DNA of 64,000 nt from Ginsengibacter sp963792025 (GCA_963792025.1 CAWBUS010000001.1:310001-374000), one strand, 5' to 3'. Counted from the first letter of the stretch, positions 27,637-37,740 are shown. Program-made: numbers and translations. Notes: generated by a model not told the origin, from the letters alone.

Positions 27637-30600
27637 TCATTTTAGTTTATAAGATTTAATGTTTCCCTGGTTAATGCCGAATAACAAATTACCGTTTACG
27701 TTGATTACACTGCGCACATCTCCCCAAATATGAAACCCCGAGTGCTGTTGGTTAATATAAGTAAAATTGCCTTTGCCATCACCTTTCAAAAGAATACCAT
27801 AATTTGCGTCACTTTTGCCAAATCGTAACCGGGCATGATTTATATTTCCGCATAAAAGCAAATCCATATTTCCATCTTTGTCATAATCTAATGCAGTGAT
27901 TGTAAATACCGGCGAAAGTTGCGCCTGTAGAGGTAACGCCGTTTCGTGAAATTTTTTATTTGAACCAAATTCAAAAAAAGAAGTGTTCAAATCATTTGCC
28001 TGTAAGTGCTTTGCATCTTTCATTTCGTCTTCCGTGAAGATATCTTTCATCATTGCATCTGCATAACTTTTAAAAGTTGGGAATCGTTTATGGGTCATAG
28101 GAAGTTGGTCAATGAGTTCATCCCTGGTTACATAAGGATAACTTTTATCCTGAATGTAAAAGCAAAGAATAGGATCTATTGTTCCATTATTATCAAAGTC
28201 TTTGTAATACAAATCCGCTGGTTCTTTATCACTAACCTTGCATTGCGAATTCAAACCAAAATTACCAACGACAATATCTGGTTTGCCATCATTATTTAAA
28301 TCTTTTACCAATAATTTATTCCACCAGCCACTATAATTTTTATCAAAATAATCTTTGGTTCTATTTTCAAAATGGCCGCCTTTGTTAATGAAAACACTTA
28401 TAGGCATCCATTCACCCACCACTACTAGATCTTTTTTACCATCATTATTCATATCTATCCAGGCAGCATCCGTTACCATTCCTATTTTTTGTAAGGCAGG
28501 AGCTAATGCGGCAATACTATTTTTAAAATTTCCTTTGCCATCATTGATGAGTAAATAGCTGTCGGGGATTTCCGGATACCGTCCTGGTACCACCCTGCCT
28601 CCTACAAATAAATCAGGGTATCCGTCACCGTTAATATCGGCAACTCTAGCACAGCTTGTGCTGGTATGCATTACCGGTAGTGCGTTGCTGCTTTTGGTAA
28701 AATTTCCTTTTCCATCGTTAAGATATAGTCTATCCTGTAATAGAGGGTCATTCGGCATATAATCATCGTCACCGCCACTGCAAACGTACAAATCTGCAAA
28801 GCCATCGCCATTGGCGTCAAAAAATACTGCGTCCACATCTTCACTCATTTTATCTGCGTCAAAGGCAGGTTCGGCCTTTTTAATAAATTGCCCATTTTTC
28901 TGCTGAACATATAATGAACCAGCTTGCCCGTTTCCACCACCGGCAAAAACATCTTCCAAACCATCCCCGTTCACGTCAGCTTTTACAAGGCAGGGGCCAA
29001 AGAAAGATATTGGGTTTACTAATAATGATTGGCGCAGGAAATCATTCATAGTATTAGGCTGATCTGCAAAATCTATCGGTGATTTTGCTTCGTGAAATAA
29101 AGGTGTAACCGGTTTGGTAACCTTTTTTGAGGTAACTGCATTTTTTTCATCCAATGTGATAAATTGATTAGCCTTAACATGTGTGATGATTTGCTGTTTA
29201 CCGCCTAACCATATTACCTGGAGCGAATCTGCTTCTTTATCGGAACCCAGGCCAAAATGTAATACCGGCGATACGCTGGATTGAAATCCCCGTGAAGGCA
29301 TCTGTTCCAGGTATTGCTGCTTGCCATTTGAATAAATAATTACTTTAGCCCCAATACCCTGCGTATTACCTCCTGCTCCTTTTAAATTTAATTCGAGATA
29401 ATTCGCTTTTAATTGACTGTTCGCTTTATTTTCATAAATAAATGCCGGCTGGTTAATGTTGCTGGTTATTAAATCCAAATCACCATCATTGTCTAAATCG
29501 GCATACACAGCGCCATTGCTGTTAGAAGGAATATTAATTCCCCATTGCCTGCTTACGTCTGTAAAGGTCAGGTCTCCGTTATTTTTGAATAAATAATTGA
29601 TGACGTTGGAAGCAGGCATACTATCTATTAATTGCAAGACATCACTTTTTTCTAACCGCTGCCGGCTCTTTACAAAATCATTCATGTATTTAATAAAATC
29701 CATGTTGGTGTAATCACGCAGGTAGCCATTGGTTACAAAAAGATCTTTCCATCCATCATTATCGTAATCTGCAAACAAAGGAGACCAGCTCCAGTCTGTA
29801 TTCGATATGTGGGCCAATTGACCTATTTCGCTAAATGTACCATTACCGTTATTTAGCTGCAACATATTACGCATATACTGGTAATAAAATCCTGATTGAA
29901 GTGCTAAGTCAAACTTCCCATAATTGTCGGGCGATACTAATAATTTTTGTCGGTGATTATCTTCCGGCAACATGTCCAATGTAAATACATCCGGCAGTCC
30001 GTCGTTGTTAATATCTGCTACATCATTGCCCATAGAAAATTCGCTGGTGTGGCCAATGCTTTTTTGCAATATGTTGGAGAACGTTCCATTGTGATTATTA
30101 ATGTATAAATAATCAGGAACTGAATAATCATTTGAAATGTAAATATCCTGCCAGCCATCGCCATTAAGATCGGCTATCCCGGCACCAAGTCCGTAAGTTA
30201 ATGCGGAACTACTCAATCCCGCCTTTTCAGTAATGTCTGTAAAATGATTATTATCGTTTCTAAACAATCTTATGCCGGTGACAGGATCGGGCCGTTTCAA
30301 TATTTTTGCAGTAACTGAATCGTCCAGCACAGGCAATGAATTAGGATTGTGATTTAGTAATAAAACATCCAAATCGCCATCGCGGTCAAAATCAAAAAAA
30401 TATGCCTGCGTTGAGTAGGAAGAATCTGCAAGTCCGTATTGCGCTGCCTGCTCAACAAAATGAGGATTGCCATTGCTATCATTTCCTTCATTTATAAAAA
30501 GCTGGTTTGTTCTTTTTGCAGCGGGTAATTTACCAGAGTAACAAACGTAAATGTCCAGCTTTCCGTCGCCATTTACATCAGCCATCGTTACACCTGTTTT

Positions 30601-30984
30601 CCAAGGGCCCGGTCTTCCGGCAAGCTCCGAAGATGTAATATCTTCAAATTGCATATGGCCTTTATTCAAATAAAGTTTGTTTGAACTCATATTCCCAACA
30701 AAATAAATATCTTGCAACCCGTCTCCATTTAAATCTCCAACAGCAACACCGCCGCCATTATAAAAATATTCATACAACAATACATTTGTATTTGGGCCTT
30801 CAGTAATATTATTGACAAAATCCACATGCGTAACGGAAGGAGACAGAAGCGTGAAAAGAGGTGATGCTGAAGAAAGATTTTTTACGGCGGAATCTGCGCC
30901 TTCTTTATTCGAAGATTCATTGCAACCAGTTATAATAAATACGATTACTATTCCAAAGATGCAGATAAGAAAATTTCTATACAA
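27637..30984 (-). CDS. FG-GAP/VCBS repeat lipoprotein with ASPIC/UnbV domain, PUL-associated
   Basis: This 1115-residue surface or periplasmic protein begins with a lipoprotein signal (FIITGCNESSN). It contains many FG-GAP/VCBS blades of the form D-x-N-x-D-G-x-x-D, for example VAVGDLNGDGLQDIYFVGN near residue 83 and KADVNGDGLEDVFAGGG near 670. These should form Ca-binding beta-propellers. An ASPIC/UnbV domain lies between (about 530-610: GIGAKVIIY, LHFGLGS, VIWLGGKQQ). Members of this family often stand next to susC/susD pairs, but their role is not established. Glycan or protein binding is a guess. A hairpin terminator separates it from susD. Confidence 0.9.
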   Translation of the reverse strand: MYRNFLICIFGIVIVFIITGCNESSNKEGADSAVKNLSSASPLFTLLSPSVTHVDFVNNITEGPNTNVLLYEYFYNGGGVAVGDLNGDGLQDIYFVGNMSSNKLYLNKGHMQFEDITSSELAGRPGPWKTGVTMADVNGDGKLDIYVCYSGKLPAAKRTNQLFINEGNDSNGNPHFVEQAAQYGLADSSYSTQAYFFDFDRDGDLDVLLLNHNPNSLPVLDDSVTAKILKRPDPVTGIRLFRNDNNHFTDITEKAGLSSSALTYGLGAGIADLNGDGWQDIYISNDYSVPDYLYINNHNGTFSNILQKSIGHTSEFSMGNDVADINNDGLPDVFTLDMLPEDNHRQKLLVSPDNYGKFDLALQSGFYYQYMRNMLQLNNGNGTFSEIGQLAHISNTDWSWSPLFADYDNDGWKDLFVTNGYLRDYTNMDFIKYMNDFVKSRQRLEKSDVLQLIDSMPASNVINYLFKNNGDLTFTDVSRQWGINIPSNSNGAVYADLDNDGDLDLITSNINQPAFIYENKANSQLKANYLELNLKGAGGNTQGIGAKVIIYSNGKQQYLEQMPSRGFQSSVSPVLHFGLGSDKEADSLQVIWLGGKQQIITHVKANQFITLDEKNAVTSKKVTKPVTPLFHEAKSPIDFADQPNTMNDFLRQSLLVNPISFFGPCLVKADVNGDGLEDVFAGGGNGQAGSLYVQQKNGQFIKKAEPAFDADKMSEDVDAVFFDANGDGFADLYVCSGGDDDYMPNDPLLQDRLYLNDGKGNFTKSSNALPVMHTSTSCARVADINGDGYPDLFVGGRVVPGRYPEIPDSYLLINDGKGNFKNSIAALAPALQKIGMVTDAAWIDMNNDGKKDLVVVGEWMPISVFINKGGHFENRTKDYFDKNYSGWWNKLLVKDLNNDGKPDIVVGNFGLNSQCKVSDKEPADLYYKDFDNNGTIDPILCFYIQDKSYPYVTRDELIDQLPMTHKRFPTFKSYADAMMKDIFTEDEMKDAKHLQANDLNTSFFEFGSNKKFHETALPLQAQLSPVFTITALDYDKDGNMDLLLCGNINHARLRFGKSDANYGILLKGDGKGNFTYINQQHSGFHIWGDVRSVINVNGNLLFGINQGNIKSYKLK

Positions 30985-31016
30985 AATATTTTATTAAGAA
31001 TGAGCAACATCAAAAA

Positions 31017-31048
31017 AACCTATACTGGCACAAACACCGGTATAGGTT
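31017..31048 (-). terminator. Hairpin terminator between susD and the UnbV-type gene
   Basis: AACCTATAC (31017-31025) pairs with GTATAGGTT (31040-31048); three more pairs extend it to about 12 bp. On the minus strand it is followed by T7. It would end or attenuate the susC-susD message before the UnbV gene. Confidence 0.8.
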
Positions 31049-31080
31049 AAAAGTAAATATTTATTTAATTACCGGCCCTA

Positions 31081-32964
31081 TTAATAGCCCGGATTTTGAA
31101 TAAGCTTGTCATTTTTATTTATCTCATCCCTGCTGATAGGCCTGAAATACATTTTATCAATCCACGTTCGGTTTTCGAGCGAATTGTCAAAGTAAGTTAC
31201 ATAACTGTATTTATATGCGGTCTCATCATGATGATATGGCACCGGCGCCGATTGCCCCGGTTTAAGGATACCGTTAACATTTATGAATTGCAACTTTCGG
31301 CCCAGTGTTGTGGGAGCTATCATCCATCTTCGGGCATCGTGGTAACGCTGTTCTTCGAAAGCCAATTCTACTCTCCGTTCATTTCTGTATTCGTCCATTA
31401 AAGCAGTACCGGATGAAGTAACGGCAGGCATTCCCGCACGAAATCTTATCTTATTTAACCATGTTTTTGCCATATCCTCCTGGCCCAATTCTATTGATGC
31501 TTCTACATAATTCAATACAGCTTCAGTATATCGTAAAAAAGGAAATGGTATATATTGCCTTGTATTATTGTCCACAACGTTCGGGTCTGGGTCAATAAAT
31601 TTACGCATATAATAACTCGACCATGAAGCGTTCCAGTTTTCAATTGTACTTTGCCTGGTATCAAGACCTGCAATAAGACTACCACCTGGAGAAGATTCGT
31701 AAGCCCCGGTTTGAATCTGATTGGCCGGATCTACATTGCCGGAAATTTTATCCCGCGGCTTCCAGTCTGCTCCATCATACAAAATTGTGGCATAAAAACG
31801 AGGATCTCTGTTAGTAAAAGGAGCAGCAGCTTCTGCAGGGTTTGACCAACTAAATTTGCTTCCATCCATCATTTCATAATCATCTACCAGTTCCTGTATC
31901 GGTACATTACCAGCCCAGTTATGATAGCCATTGGGCCCATTATCCAACCCAACAGAAGTGCCGTCTGTACCAGGGCCGCCGCTATACAGATCCGGGGAAA
32001 ACTGACGCATAAATATTAATTCTGTGGACGCGGCAGCATCTATTCCCGGCGCCTTGCTCGCCCCACCCATCGCCATTGATATGTATGCCTGTTTTGCGGC
32101 ATAGGGAGGCAGAGGTGCAGATAAGTCCATCATATAACCACTGCCTGCATCTAATACAGCTTTTGCTGCAGTTTGAGCAGCCTGCCAGCGGGAAGTGCGG
32201 TCACCTGAGATATACCCTAATAGTTCAGGATTGGTAAAGGAACTTATAGTACTTGAATTTGCCTTAGCTGTGGGTATATCATGTAAATCGCTGGCTGCAT
32301 ATAATAGTACTCTCGATTTCAACGCCATTGCGGCCAATGCTGTAGCACGGCCGCTTGCCAGGGATTTACCCGTTAATAACAAAGCCGCACTATCGCAGTC
32401 GTTTACAATAAAGTTCACACATTCTTCATACGTATTTCGGGCTATGGTATAGTCTTCATTTAAGCCGTAAGAATGACCAATCAAAGGTATCCCTCCATAA
32501 TAACGCAGCAATTGCTGATAATAATAGCCCCGTAGAAAATGAGCTTCGCCCTGAAGCCTGTCGTTTAGCACCTGATCGTTAAAAGTAGCTGTTTTTAAAT
32601 TTTCAAGTGCCAGATTACAGGATCTTATGTAGCTATACATATTTCCCCATTCATAAGTGCCATCCAACCAACCCAAGTTAGATGGAGTTAATGTACCTTC
32701 ATTTATAGTATTAATGCCGCGGCCGGGATGTACAAATACGGCTTCGTCGCTTAAAGATGCAAGTTGCTGCTCCGACCAGCCCCCATTTCCCAGGCCATTA
32801 TATATATTGGTTACAAAAGCCTCTGATAAAGATCCATCTGTCCAGGTTACAGCAGACGATATGGAAGTTAGCGGGGTCGTGTTCAAAAAATCCTTTTTAC
32901 ACGAGCTCAGAAATAATAACAGGCCCACAAGGACAGATAAATTATATATTTTTATTTTTTTCAT
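31081..32964 (-). CDS. susD: SusD/RagB family nutrient-binding outer-membrane lipoprotein
   Basis: This 627-residue surface lid protein partners the SusC encoded directly upstream. The lipobox is FLSSCKKDFLNTTP. TPR-rich SusD features are present: EAHFLRGYYYQQLLRYYGGIPL (about residues 135-157), an N-terminal helix set with YIRSCNLALENL, and the C-terminal signature EERRVELAFEEQRYHDARRW (about 528-547, here YRNERRVELAFEE) ending RDEINKNDKLIQNPGY. It starts 11 bp after the susC stop. The ligand cannot be told from sequence; a galactoside is suggested by the GH2 enzyme in the locus. Confidence 0.96.
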   Translation of the reverse strand: MKKIKIYNLSVLVGLLLFLSSCKKDFLNTTPLTSISSAVTWTDGSLSEAFVTNIYNGLGNGGWSEQQLASLSDEAVFVHPGRGINTINEGTLTPSNLGWLDGTYEWGNMYSYIRSCNLALENLKTATFNDQVLNDRLQGEAHFLRGYYYQQLLRYYGGIPLIGHSYGLNEDYTIARNTYEECVNFIVNDCDSAALLLTGKSLASGRATALAAMALKSRVLLYAASDLHDIPTAKANSSTISSFTNPELLGYISGDRTSRWQAAQTAAKAVLDAGSGYMMDLSAPLPPYAAKQAYISMAMGGASKAPGIDAAASTELIFMRQFSPDLYSGGPGTDGTSVGLDNGPNGYHNWAGNVPIQELVDDYEMMDGSKFSWSNPAEAAAPFTNRDPRFYATILYDGADWKPRDKISGNVDPANQIQTGAYESSPGGSLIAGLDTRQSTIENWNASWSSYYMRKFIDPDPNVVDNNTRQYIPFPFLRYTEAVLNYVEASIELGQEDMAKTWLNKIRFRAGMPAVTSSGTALMDEYRNERRVELAFEEQRYHDARRWMIAPTTLGRKLQFINVNGILKPGQSAPVPYHHDETAYKYSYVTYFDNSLENRTWIDKMYFRPISRDEINKNDKLIQNPGY

Positions 32965-32974
32965 GGTAATAGTT

Positions 32975-35900
32975 TTAAAAAGTTACCCTAACACCCGCAT
33001 TAAGTATTTTTGATTGTGGATAATATTGGCCGCTGCCACTGGTTGATTCAGGATCATAGATTTTCATTTTATCCCAGGTTGCAAGGTTCAACGCATTTAC
33101 GTAAACGCGTAATGCATTAATGCCAGCCTTGTTACCAAGTTTTGCAGGTAAATTATACCCTAACTCAATATTCTTTAAACGCAGGTAATCACTGCTTCTC
33201 AGAAAATAAGTGTTACCGCCTGAATAATACGTATTACCTCTGTTAGCTATACGGGGATCAACGCTGCTGGGGTTGTCAATTGTCCATTGATGGTCATAAG
33301 AATATTGGAGATAATTACCAATATCCCCTGATTCGGTGCCGATGTAAAGTAGTCCGCCCGTGGCGCCCTGAAATAATATCGACAAATCAAAATCCTTGTA
33401 TGCCACACTAATATTAACTCCGCCGGTAAACGTTGGTTCACTGGTTTTATCTAATCTTATTTGATCATAACCATCAATTTTACCATCAGGCTTGCCCTTA
33501 CTTGGTCCATTGGGGTCACTGCCGATATCTTTATACTTCATATCACCCGGCTTTAGTGCCGGAGTAAGGCCGGAATAGTCAATAGTATTTTTATCTATTT
33601 CCGCCTGGTCTTTGAAAACGCCGTCATACTCGTAGGGAAGGAATGCGCCGCCGCCGCCAGAGCTGAAGGGGTGGCCGGTAGCCAATTGCCATGAGGGTGC
33701 TCCAGGTGGCTCATCCTGGTATATTATTTTGTTTTTTGCATACCCGCCATTTACGCTAATGGAAAATCTGAAATCCCTGATGCTTGCATTATAACCCACT
33801 GTGAAATCGTATCCCTTGTTCTCTGATTTACCGATGTTGGTAGGGGGTAAAAGAGCAGCAATTCCCGAACTTTGAGGAGTAGAACCCAGTTTCTGCCACA
33901 AGATATGATCACGTTGGTTATAAAAATAATCAAATTCAAAATTGATACTATTGTTGAGCAAGGTGCCTTCTATACCAACATCAGTATTTTTAGCTGTTTC
34001 CCAGGTGAAATTAGGATTGGGCACCACTGTCTCATATAAGGTTTTATACGCAGCATTATTTACGGTATAATTGCTAAATCCGTAAGTAGATAAAAACTGG
34101 TATTCCCGCAGCACGTTATTATAATAAACCTGGTCATTTCCAAGGACACCGTAAGAACCTCTTAACTTTAAGGAATTTATGAAGTGTATATTGTCTTTAA
34201 AGAACTTTTCTTCAGAAATTCGCCATCCTGCCAGGAACCCAGGAAAAAATCCAAATTGATGCCCTTTAGGAAAAAGATAAGAACCATCATCGCGCCATAG
34301 GAATTCGGCGAGATATTTTTCTTTATAATTATAAGCTACCCTTCCAAAATAACTTAAACGGGCACGATTATATCCTGCTCCCCCTACTTGTTGCCCTAGC
34401 GTACCGCCGGCAAATAATTGGGAAAGTGCCGGTGAAATAAAATTGGTGCGATAAGCATTGAAATCATCTTCTTTATCGGTTTCTTTTGTAACCGCTGCCA
34501 TTACGGCAATAGTATGAGGGCCTATTTTACGGTCGTAATTTATAAATGCGGAAGTAAGAATATTAAGATAATTAGCGTCACTTTCGCTCAACTGAGGGCT
34601 TGTAAAAGTTGAACGTAGGTTTTTTGTAAGAAGAGGAGTAACTCCATCAGCTTGATAAGTGCTGTGATCCCAAAAGTAAAGGTACCACGGAGTCTGCCAA
34701 TCTTTCACCCGTTGAATTTCTTTATCTACAGTTGCGGTACCAGTCAACTTCAAACCGCGAACACCTGGTATAAGAAATTCGACCTTACCATTCACCTGGT
34801 AGTAATCCCGCTTATCGTCGTCGTACCCGGTTTGGTTTGTTGCAATAACAATTGGGTTTTGCCCGTTTTCAATATCGGGTCCAGGCAGTCCATTTGGCCA
34901 AACCTCAGGGTCGGTAGGCCTTCCACGCATCAGCATTCTAAAAATTGAACCTGCGGACTGCGTGGGAAAATGTCGATATTCTTCCCGTGCCGTTAAGCCT
35001 ATGCTTGTGCTGATATATTTATTAATGGTAGCATCCATGTTCACACGCATGTCATATTGCTTATAGCCGGTCGCAGAATTTTTATAATAGCCATCCTGGT
35101 TTTGATAGCCCAGGGAGGCCAGGTATCTCACATTCTCCGAGCCACCCCTTACCTGTAAAGAATGTTGCTCTTGTGGCGACCATGTTTTCAACGTTGTTTT
35201 AAACCAATCGGTATTAGGGTGTCCCCACGGGTCACTGCCATCTTTATATTTCTGAACATCGGCAGGCTGGAAGGGTGCCCTTACAACGTTACCCCCGATG
35301 GTTGTATAGCTTCCTGTAGCGTTGAATGCTGCTTCTGCGGCAGTCCATTCAGCAGGAGGAACCCCATCAAATATCGTTGTCTCATTGTTCATTTGTATAT
35401 ATTGTAACGCATTGGCCATCTTAGGTATGCGTGTTGGCTGTGCCCATCCATGGTTATAATCATAAGAAAGCTGGGGCTTGCCGGATTTTCCGTGTTTGGT
35501 CGTAATTAATATAACTCCGTTTGCAGCTCTTGAACCATAAATGGCTGCTGAAGCGTCTTTTAAAACGGACATCGTCTCTATATCTGCCGGATTCAAACGC
35601 TCCAGGCCGCCCGCAACATCTGGTACTCCATCAACTACAATAAGTGCTGATGTATTACCGAATGTATTGGTACCACGAATGCGGATATTCGACCCGTCAT
35701 AACCAGGTTCTCCGGAAGATTGAACGGCGCTTATACCGGGCAAGCGTCCTACAAGTGAATTCGATAAATTAACTGTTGGTGTTTTTTCAAGTTCACTACC
35801 CTTTATCTGCGACACAGCACCGGTAACAGTTACCTTCTTTTGTGTGCCATAACCTACAACCACCACTTCATTAAGCTGGCTCGCTACAGCCTTTAAATTA

Positions 35901-36244
35901 ATAGAAAAGTTTGTTTGATCACCTGTTACAACATCCTGGGGCTGGTAGCCGACAGAGGATATTTGAAGAACCGACTTCTGACTAGGAACATCTATTGAAA
36001 AAGCTCCATCCACATTTGTGGTTACACCACCTTTAGAACCTTTCACAGTTACAGTCGCATCGGCGATAGGACTGCCTTTCTCGTCCTTTACCATGCCAGT
36101 TACATGGATTTTATTCTGAGCCTTTGCTCCAAAACTGATAAGAACTATTAGATTGATAAAAACAAATTTTTTGAAAAAATCCCAAAAGTGTTTTTCCATG
36201 GGACTTATGCTATCGGGGCGATAGGCATTGATCAGTTTTCTCAT
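32975..36244 (-). CDS. susC: SusC/RagA family TonB-dependent transporter
   Basis: I choose ATG 36244 (MRKLINAYRPD); the frame is open to 36307 but the extra 21 residues carry no signal. The signal region ends at FGAKAQNK. A carboxypeptidase-D regulatory-like domain follows (GMVKDEKGSPIADATVTVKG), then the plug with VVVVGYGTQKKVTVTGAVSQ and IYGSRAANGVILITTKHG, and the 22-strand barrel ending ILNAGVRVTF. It imports oligosaccharides with the downstream SusD, using TonB. It is the first gene of the second PUL and is preceded by a 5'-leader of about 390 nt with a Bacteroidota promoter and a LacI-type operator. Confidence 0.95.
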   Translation of the reverse strand: MRKLINAYRPDSISPMEKHFWDFFKKFVFINLIVLISFGAKAQNKIHVTGMVKDEKGSPIADATVTVKGSKGGVTTNVDGAFSIDVPSQKSVLQISSVGYQPQDVVTGDQTNFSINLKAVASQLNEVVVVGYGTQKKVTVTGAVSQIKGSELEKTPTVNLSNSLVGRLPGISAVQSSGEPGYDGSNIRIRGTNTFGNTSALIVVDGVPDVAGGLERLNPADIETMSVLKDASAAIYGSRAANGVILITTKHGKSGKPQLSYDYNHGWAQPTRIPKMANALQYIQMNNETTIFDGVPPAEWTAAEAAFNATGSYTTIGGNVVRAPFQPADVQKYKDGSDPWGHPNTDWFKTTLKTWSPQEQHSLQVRGGSENVRYLASLGYQNQDGYYKNSATGYKQYDMRVNMDATINKYISTSIGLTAREEYRHFPTQSAGSIFRMLMRGRPTDPEVWPNGLPGPDIENGQNPIVIATNQTGYDDDKRDYYQVNGKVEFLIPGVRGLKLTGTATVDKEIQRVKDWQTPWYLYFWDHSTYQADGVTPLLTKNLRSTFTSPQLSESDANYLNILTSAFINYDRKIGPHTIAVMAAVTKETDKEDDFNAYRTNFISPALSQLFAGGTLGQQVGGAGYNRARLSYFGRVAYNYKEKYLAEFLWRDDGSYLFPKGHQFGFFPGFLAGWRISEEKFFKDNIHFINSLKLRGSYGVLGNDQVYYNNVLREYQFLSTYGFSNYTVNNAAYKTLYETVVPNPNFTWETAKNTDVGIEGTLLNNSINFEFDYFYNQRDHILWQKLGSTPQSSGIAALLPPTNIGKSENKGYDFTVGYNASIRDFRFSISVNGGYAKNKIIYQDEPPGAPSWQLATGHPFSSGGGGAFLPYEYDGVFKDQAEIDKNTIDYSGLTPALKPGDMKYKDIGSDPNGPSKGKPDGKIDGYDQIRLDKTSEPTFTGGVNISVAYKDFDLSILFQGATGGLLYIGTESGDIGNYLQYSYDHQWTIDNPSSVDPRIANRGNTYYSGGNTYFLRSSDYLRLKNIELGYNLPAKLGNKAGINALRVYVNALNLATWDKMKIYDPESTSGSGQYYPQSKILNAGVRVTF

Positions 36245-36623
36245 AATGTAATTTTTTTTGATTAGGAATTCATTGGTTGATTGAGTAATTAATTGTCGTT
36301 CCGGCAATTAATTTTAATGGATAATTTTTTAAATTTTTATAGGTGATTATAAAACGGGATTCTATTTTACTTAGGGTCACCTTGTCATTTAAATTATTTG
36401 TGAAAATGGTGAATGGTTTAAACTCAGATCTTCTTTATTACTTGCTTTTGATTTTGCACCGGCGATCAAATAAATCAAAAATCGCAATGGCTCAATTGTT
36501 ATATACTTCCCTTTAGTTCATAATACAATCGTTCAAATCAAAAATTTCAAACTAATCCTGGTAGTAAGTTTTTTGCTAATTTTTATTTTAGCCAATGGTC
36601 TTTATTTTAGAGATCATACAGCG

Positions 36624-36637
36624 TGCAATCGTTTGCA
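36624..36637. promoter_or_regulatory. LacI-family operator candidate
   Basis: TGCAATCGTTTGCA is a CG-centred palindrome with one mismatched pair, the form usual for LacI-family sites. It lies immediately downstream of the -7 element of the susC promoter and overlaps the expected start of transcription, a placement suited to repression. Confidence 0.6.
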
Positions 36638-36640
36638 TAA

Positions 36641-36670
36641 CAAACTTAAATAAATTTTGTTAAATCACAA
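36641..36670 (-). promoter_or_regulatory. Bacteroidota housekeeping-type promoter of the second PUL
   Basis: On the minus strand a TTTG block (TTG at 36670-36668) is followed after 19 bases by TAAGTTTG (36648-36641). This matches the TTTG / TAnnTTTG consensus with ideal spacing. Confidence 0.65.
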
Positions 36671-36804
36671 AACCTTAACGAAATATTTGTTATTCACATT
36701 TTTTCTTCCTGTTCTTTAGAAGAATTGCAGGATTTCCATAAAAAATGAACGGGATTTTTATAAACATCAAAAAGAAAAAAGAAAAATTGGGTCTTAGAAA
36801 GAAG

Positions 36805-37740
36805 CTAATTATCCGAAGCATCAAATTCAAAAAGATTGCCCGGCTCTCCTTTTTTACCCTCAGAACTTATATACAGTTTTCCTTCTGGTGAGAAACAAAT
36901 CCCTTCAGGTTGTGGCATCAAATCTTTATCAATAAACTGAAGTGATATGAGAACGCCATCGTGCGAAAAAACAGCCATACATTTATTATCTCTTGTTGAT
37001 AGTAAATACAAATCGTGAGTAACGGGATGCACTGCTATTGCAGAAGGAAAGAAATCCAATTTCTCATCAGTTACTTTTTCAAAATCTTTTTTACGAATGA
37101 CCAGGAATGGATTTTTGATTAATTTTTCCTGCGTCATATCAAATTCATAGACTGCTTTTGTTGATTTTTTTGCATCAGGAATTCCAGGTTCGTCTTTGCA
37201 GGCAATCAGCAGTTTTTGCGTTACGGGATCATAGCACAAGCCTTCGGTATTATTTTCTTTCTTTAAACCGGTCTTAATTTTTTCAACTACAGGTTTGGTC
37301 TGCCAGTCGGTTATTTTAAAAAGATCGCCATGGCTCCACAAAGCATACACGGTGTTATCAATATAGGTTACATCTTCAATGTCAAATTTTTCCTTATCAT
37401 TATCAGCGAATGGAATTGTCTTTTCAAGCGTTGCCGTTTTGTCGTCAATCTTTACATAATATAAATTAGCGTGAAGATCTTCAATAAGAATTAAGTGGTT
37501 TTCATCGATCCATGTATTGCCTGAAACTTCAACCAACTGCGCCGGCAATTTCCACGTATGGTTTGGGGTTTTGAGATCATATTTAAATTCAGTTGCATCA
37601 TTTTTAAGATTAGAGTCGGGTGCACTTTTCTGGGGCAGATATACAATAACTGGAGTTTTACTTTTGATGTCTTTGCCATTTTTGCAACTAAAAAAAAGCG
37701 GGAAAAGAATAAGAAGCAGATTCAAAAATGTTTTTATCAT
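36805..37740 (-). CDS. SdiA-regulated-domain beta-propeller lipoprotein
   Basis: ATG 37740 is preferred because it begins a lipoprotein signal (MIKTFLNLLLILFPLFFSCK); the open frame extends upstream without signal character. The mature part of about 290 residues is a beta-propeller of the SdiA-regulated (YjiK-like) family, with blades such as WKLPAQLVEVSGNTW, FDIEDVTYIDNTVYAL, NTEGLCYDPVTQKLLIAC, FFPSAIAVHPVTHDLYLLS and QPEGICFSPEGKLYISSEG. Family members are periplasmic or outer-membrane proteins of unclear, possibly lactonase-like or binding function. A perfect 20-bp palindrome lies upstream in the divergent spacer. Confidence 0.85.
   Translation of the reverse strand: MIKTFLNLLLILFPLFFSCKNGKDIKSKTPVIVYLPQKSAPDSNLKNDATEFKYDLKTPNHTWKLPAQLVEVSGNTWIDENHLILIEDLHANLYYVKIDDKTATLEKTIPFADNDKEKFDIEDVTYIDNTVYALWSHGDLFKITDWQTKPVVEKIKTGLKKENNTEGLCYDPVTQKLLIACKDEPGIPDAKKSTKAVYEFDMTQEKLIKNPFLVIRKKDFEKVTDEKLDFFPSAIAVHPVTHDLYLLSTRDNKCMAVFSHDGVLISLQFIDKDLMPQPEGICFSPEGKLYISSEGKKGEPGNLFEFDASDN

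Larger units (their letters stand above)
36308..36804. other. Long AT-rich spacer carrying the second-PUL control region
   Basis: No convincing open reading frame was found. The right half holds the promoter (36641-36670) and operator (36624-36637) described separately. The roughly 390-nt leader between the predicted start of transcription and susC could carry post-transcriptional control. I see no clear riboswitch or terminator hairpin in it. From 36677 to 36804 I see nothing distinctive. Confidence 0.6.

Noticed and set aside
23277..36307. Recent horizontal transfer of the second PUL
   Set aside because: Base composition and codon habit look like the neighbouring genes, and no integrase, tRNA or flanking repeat is visible.
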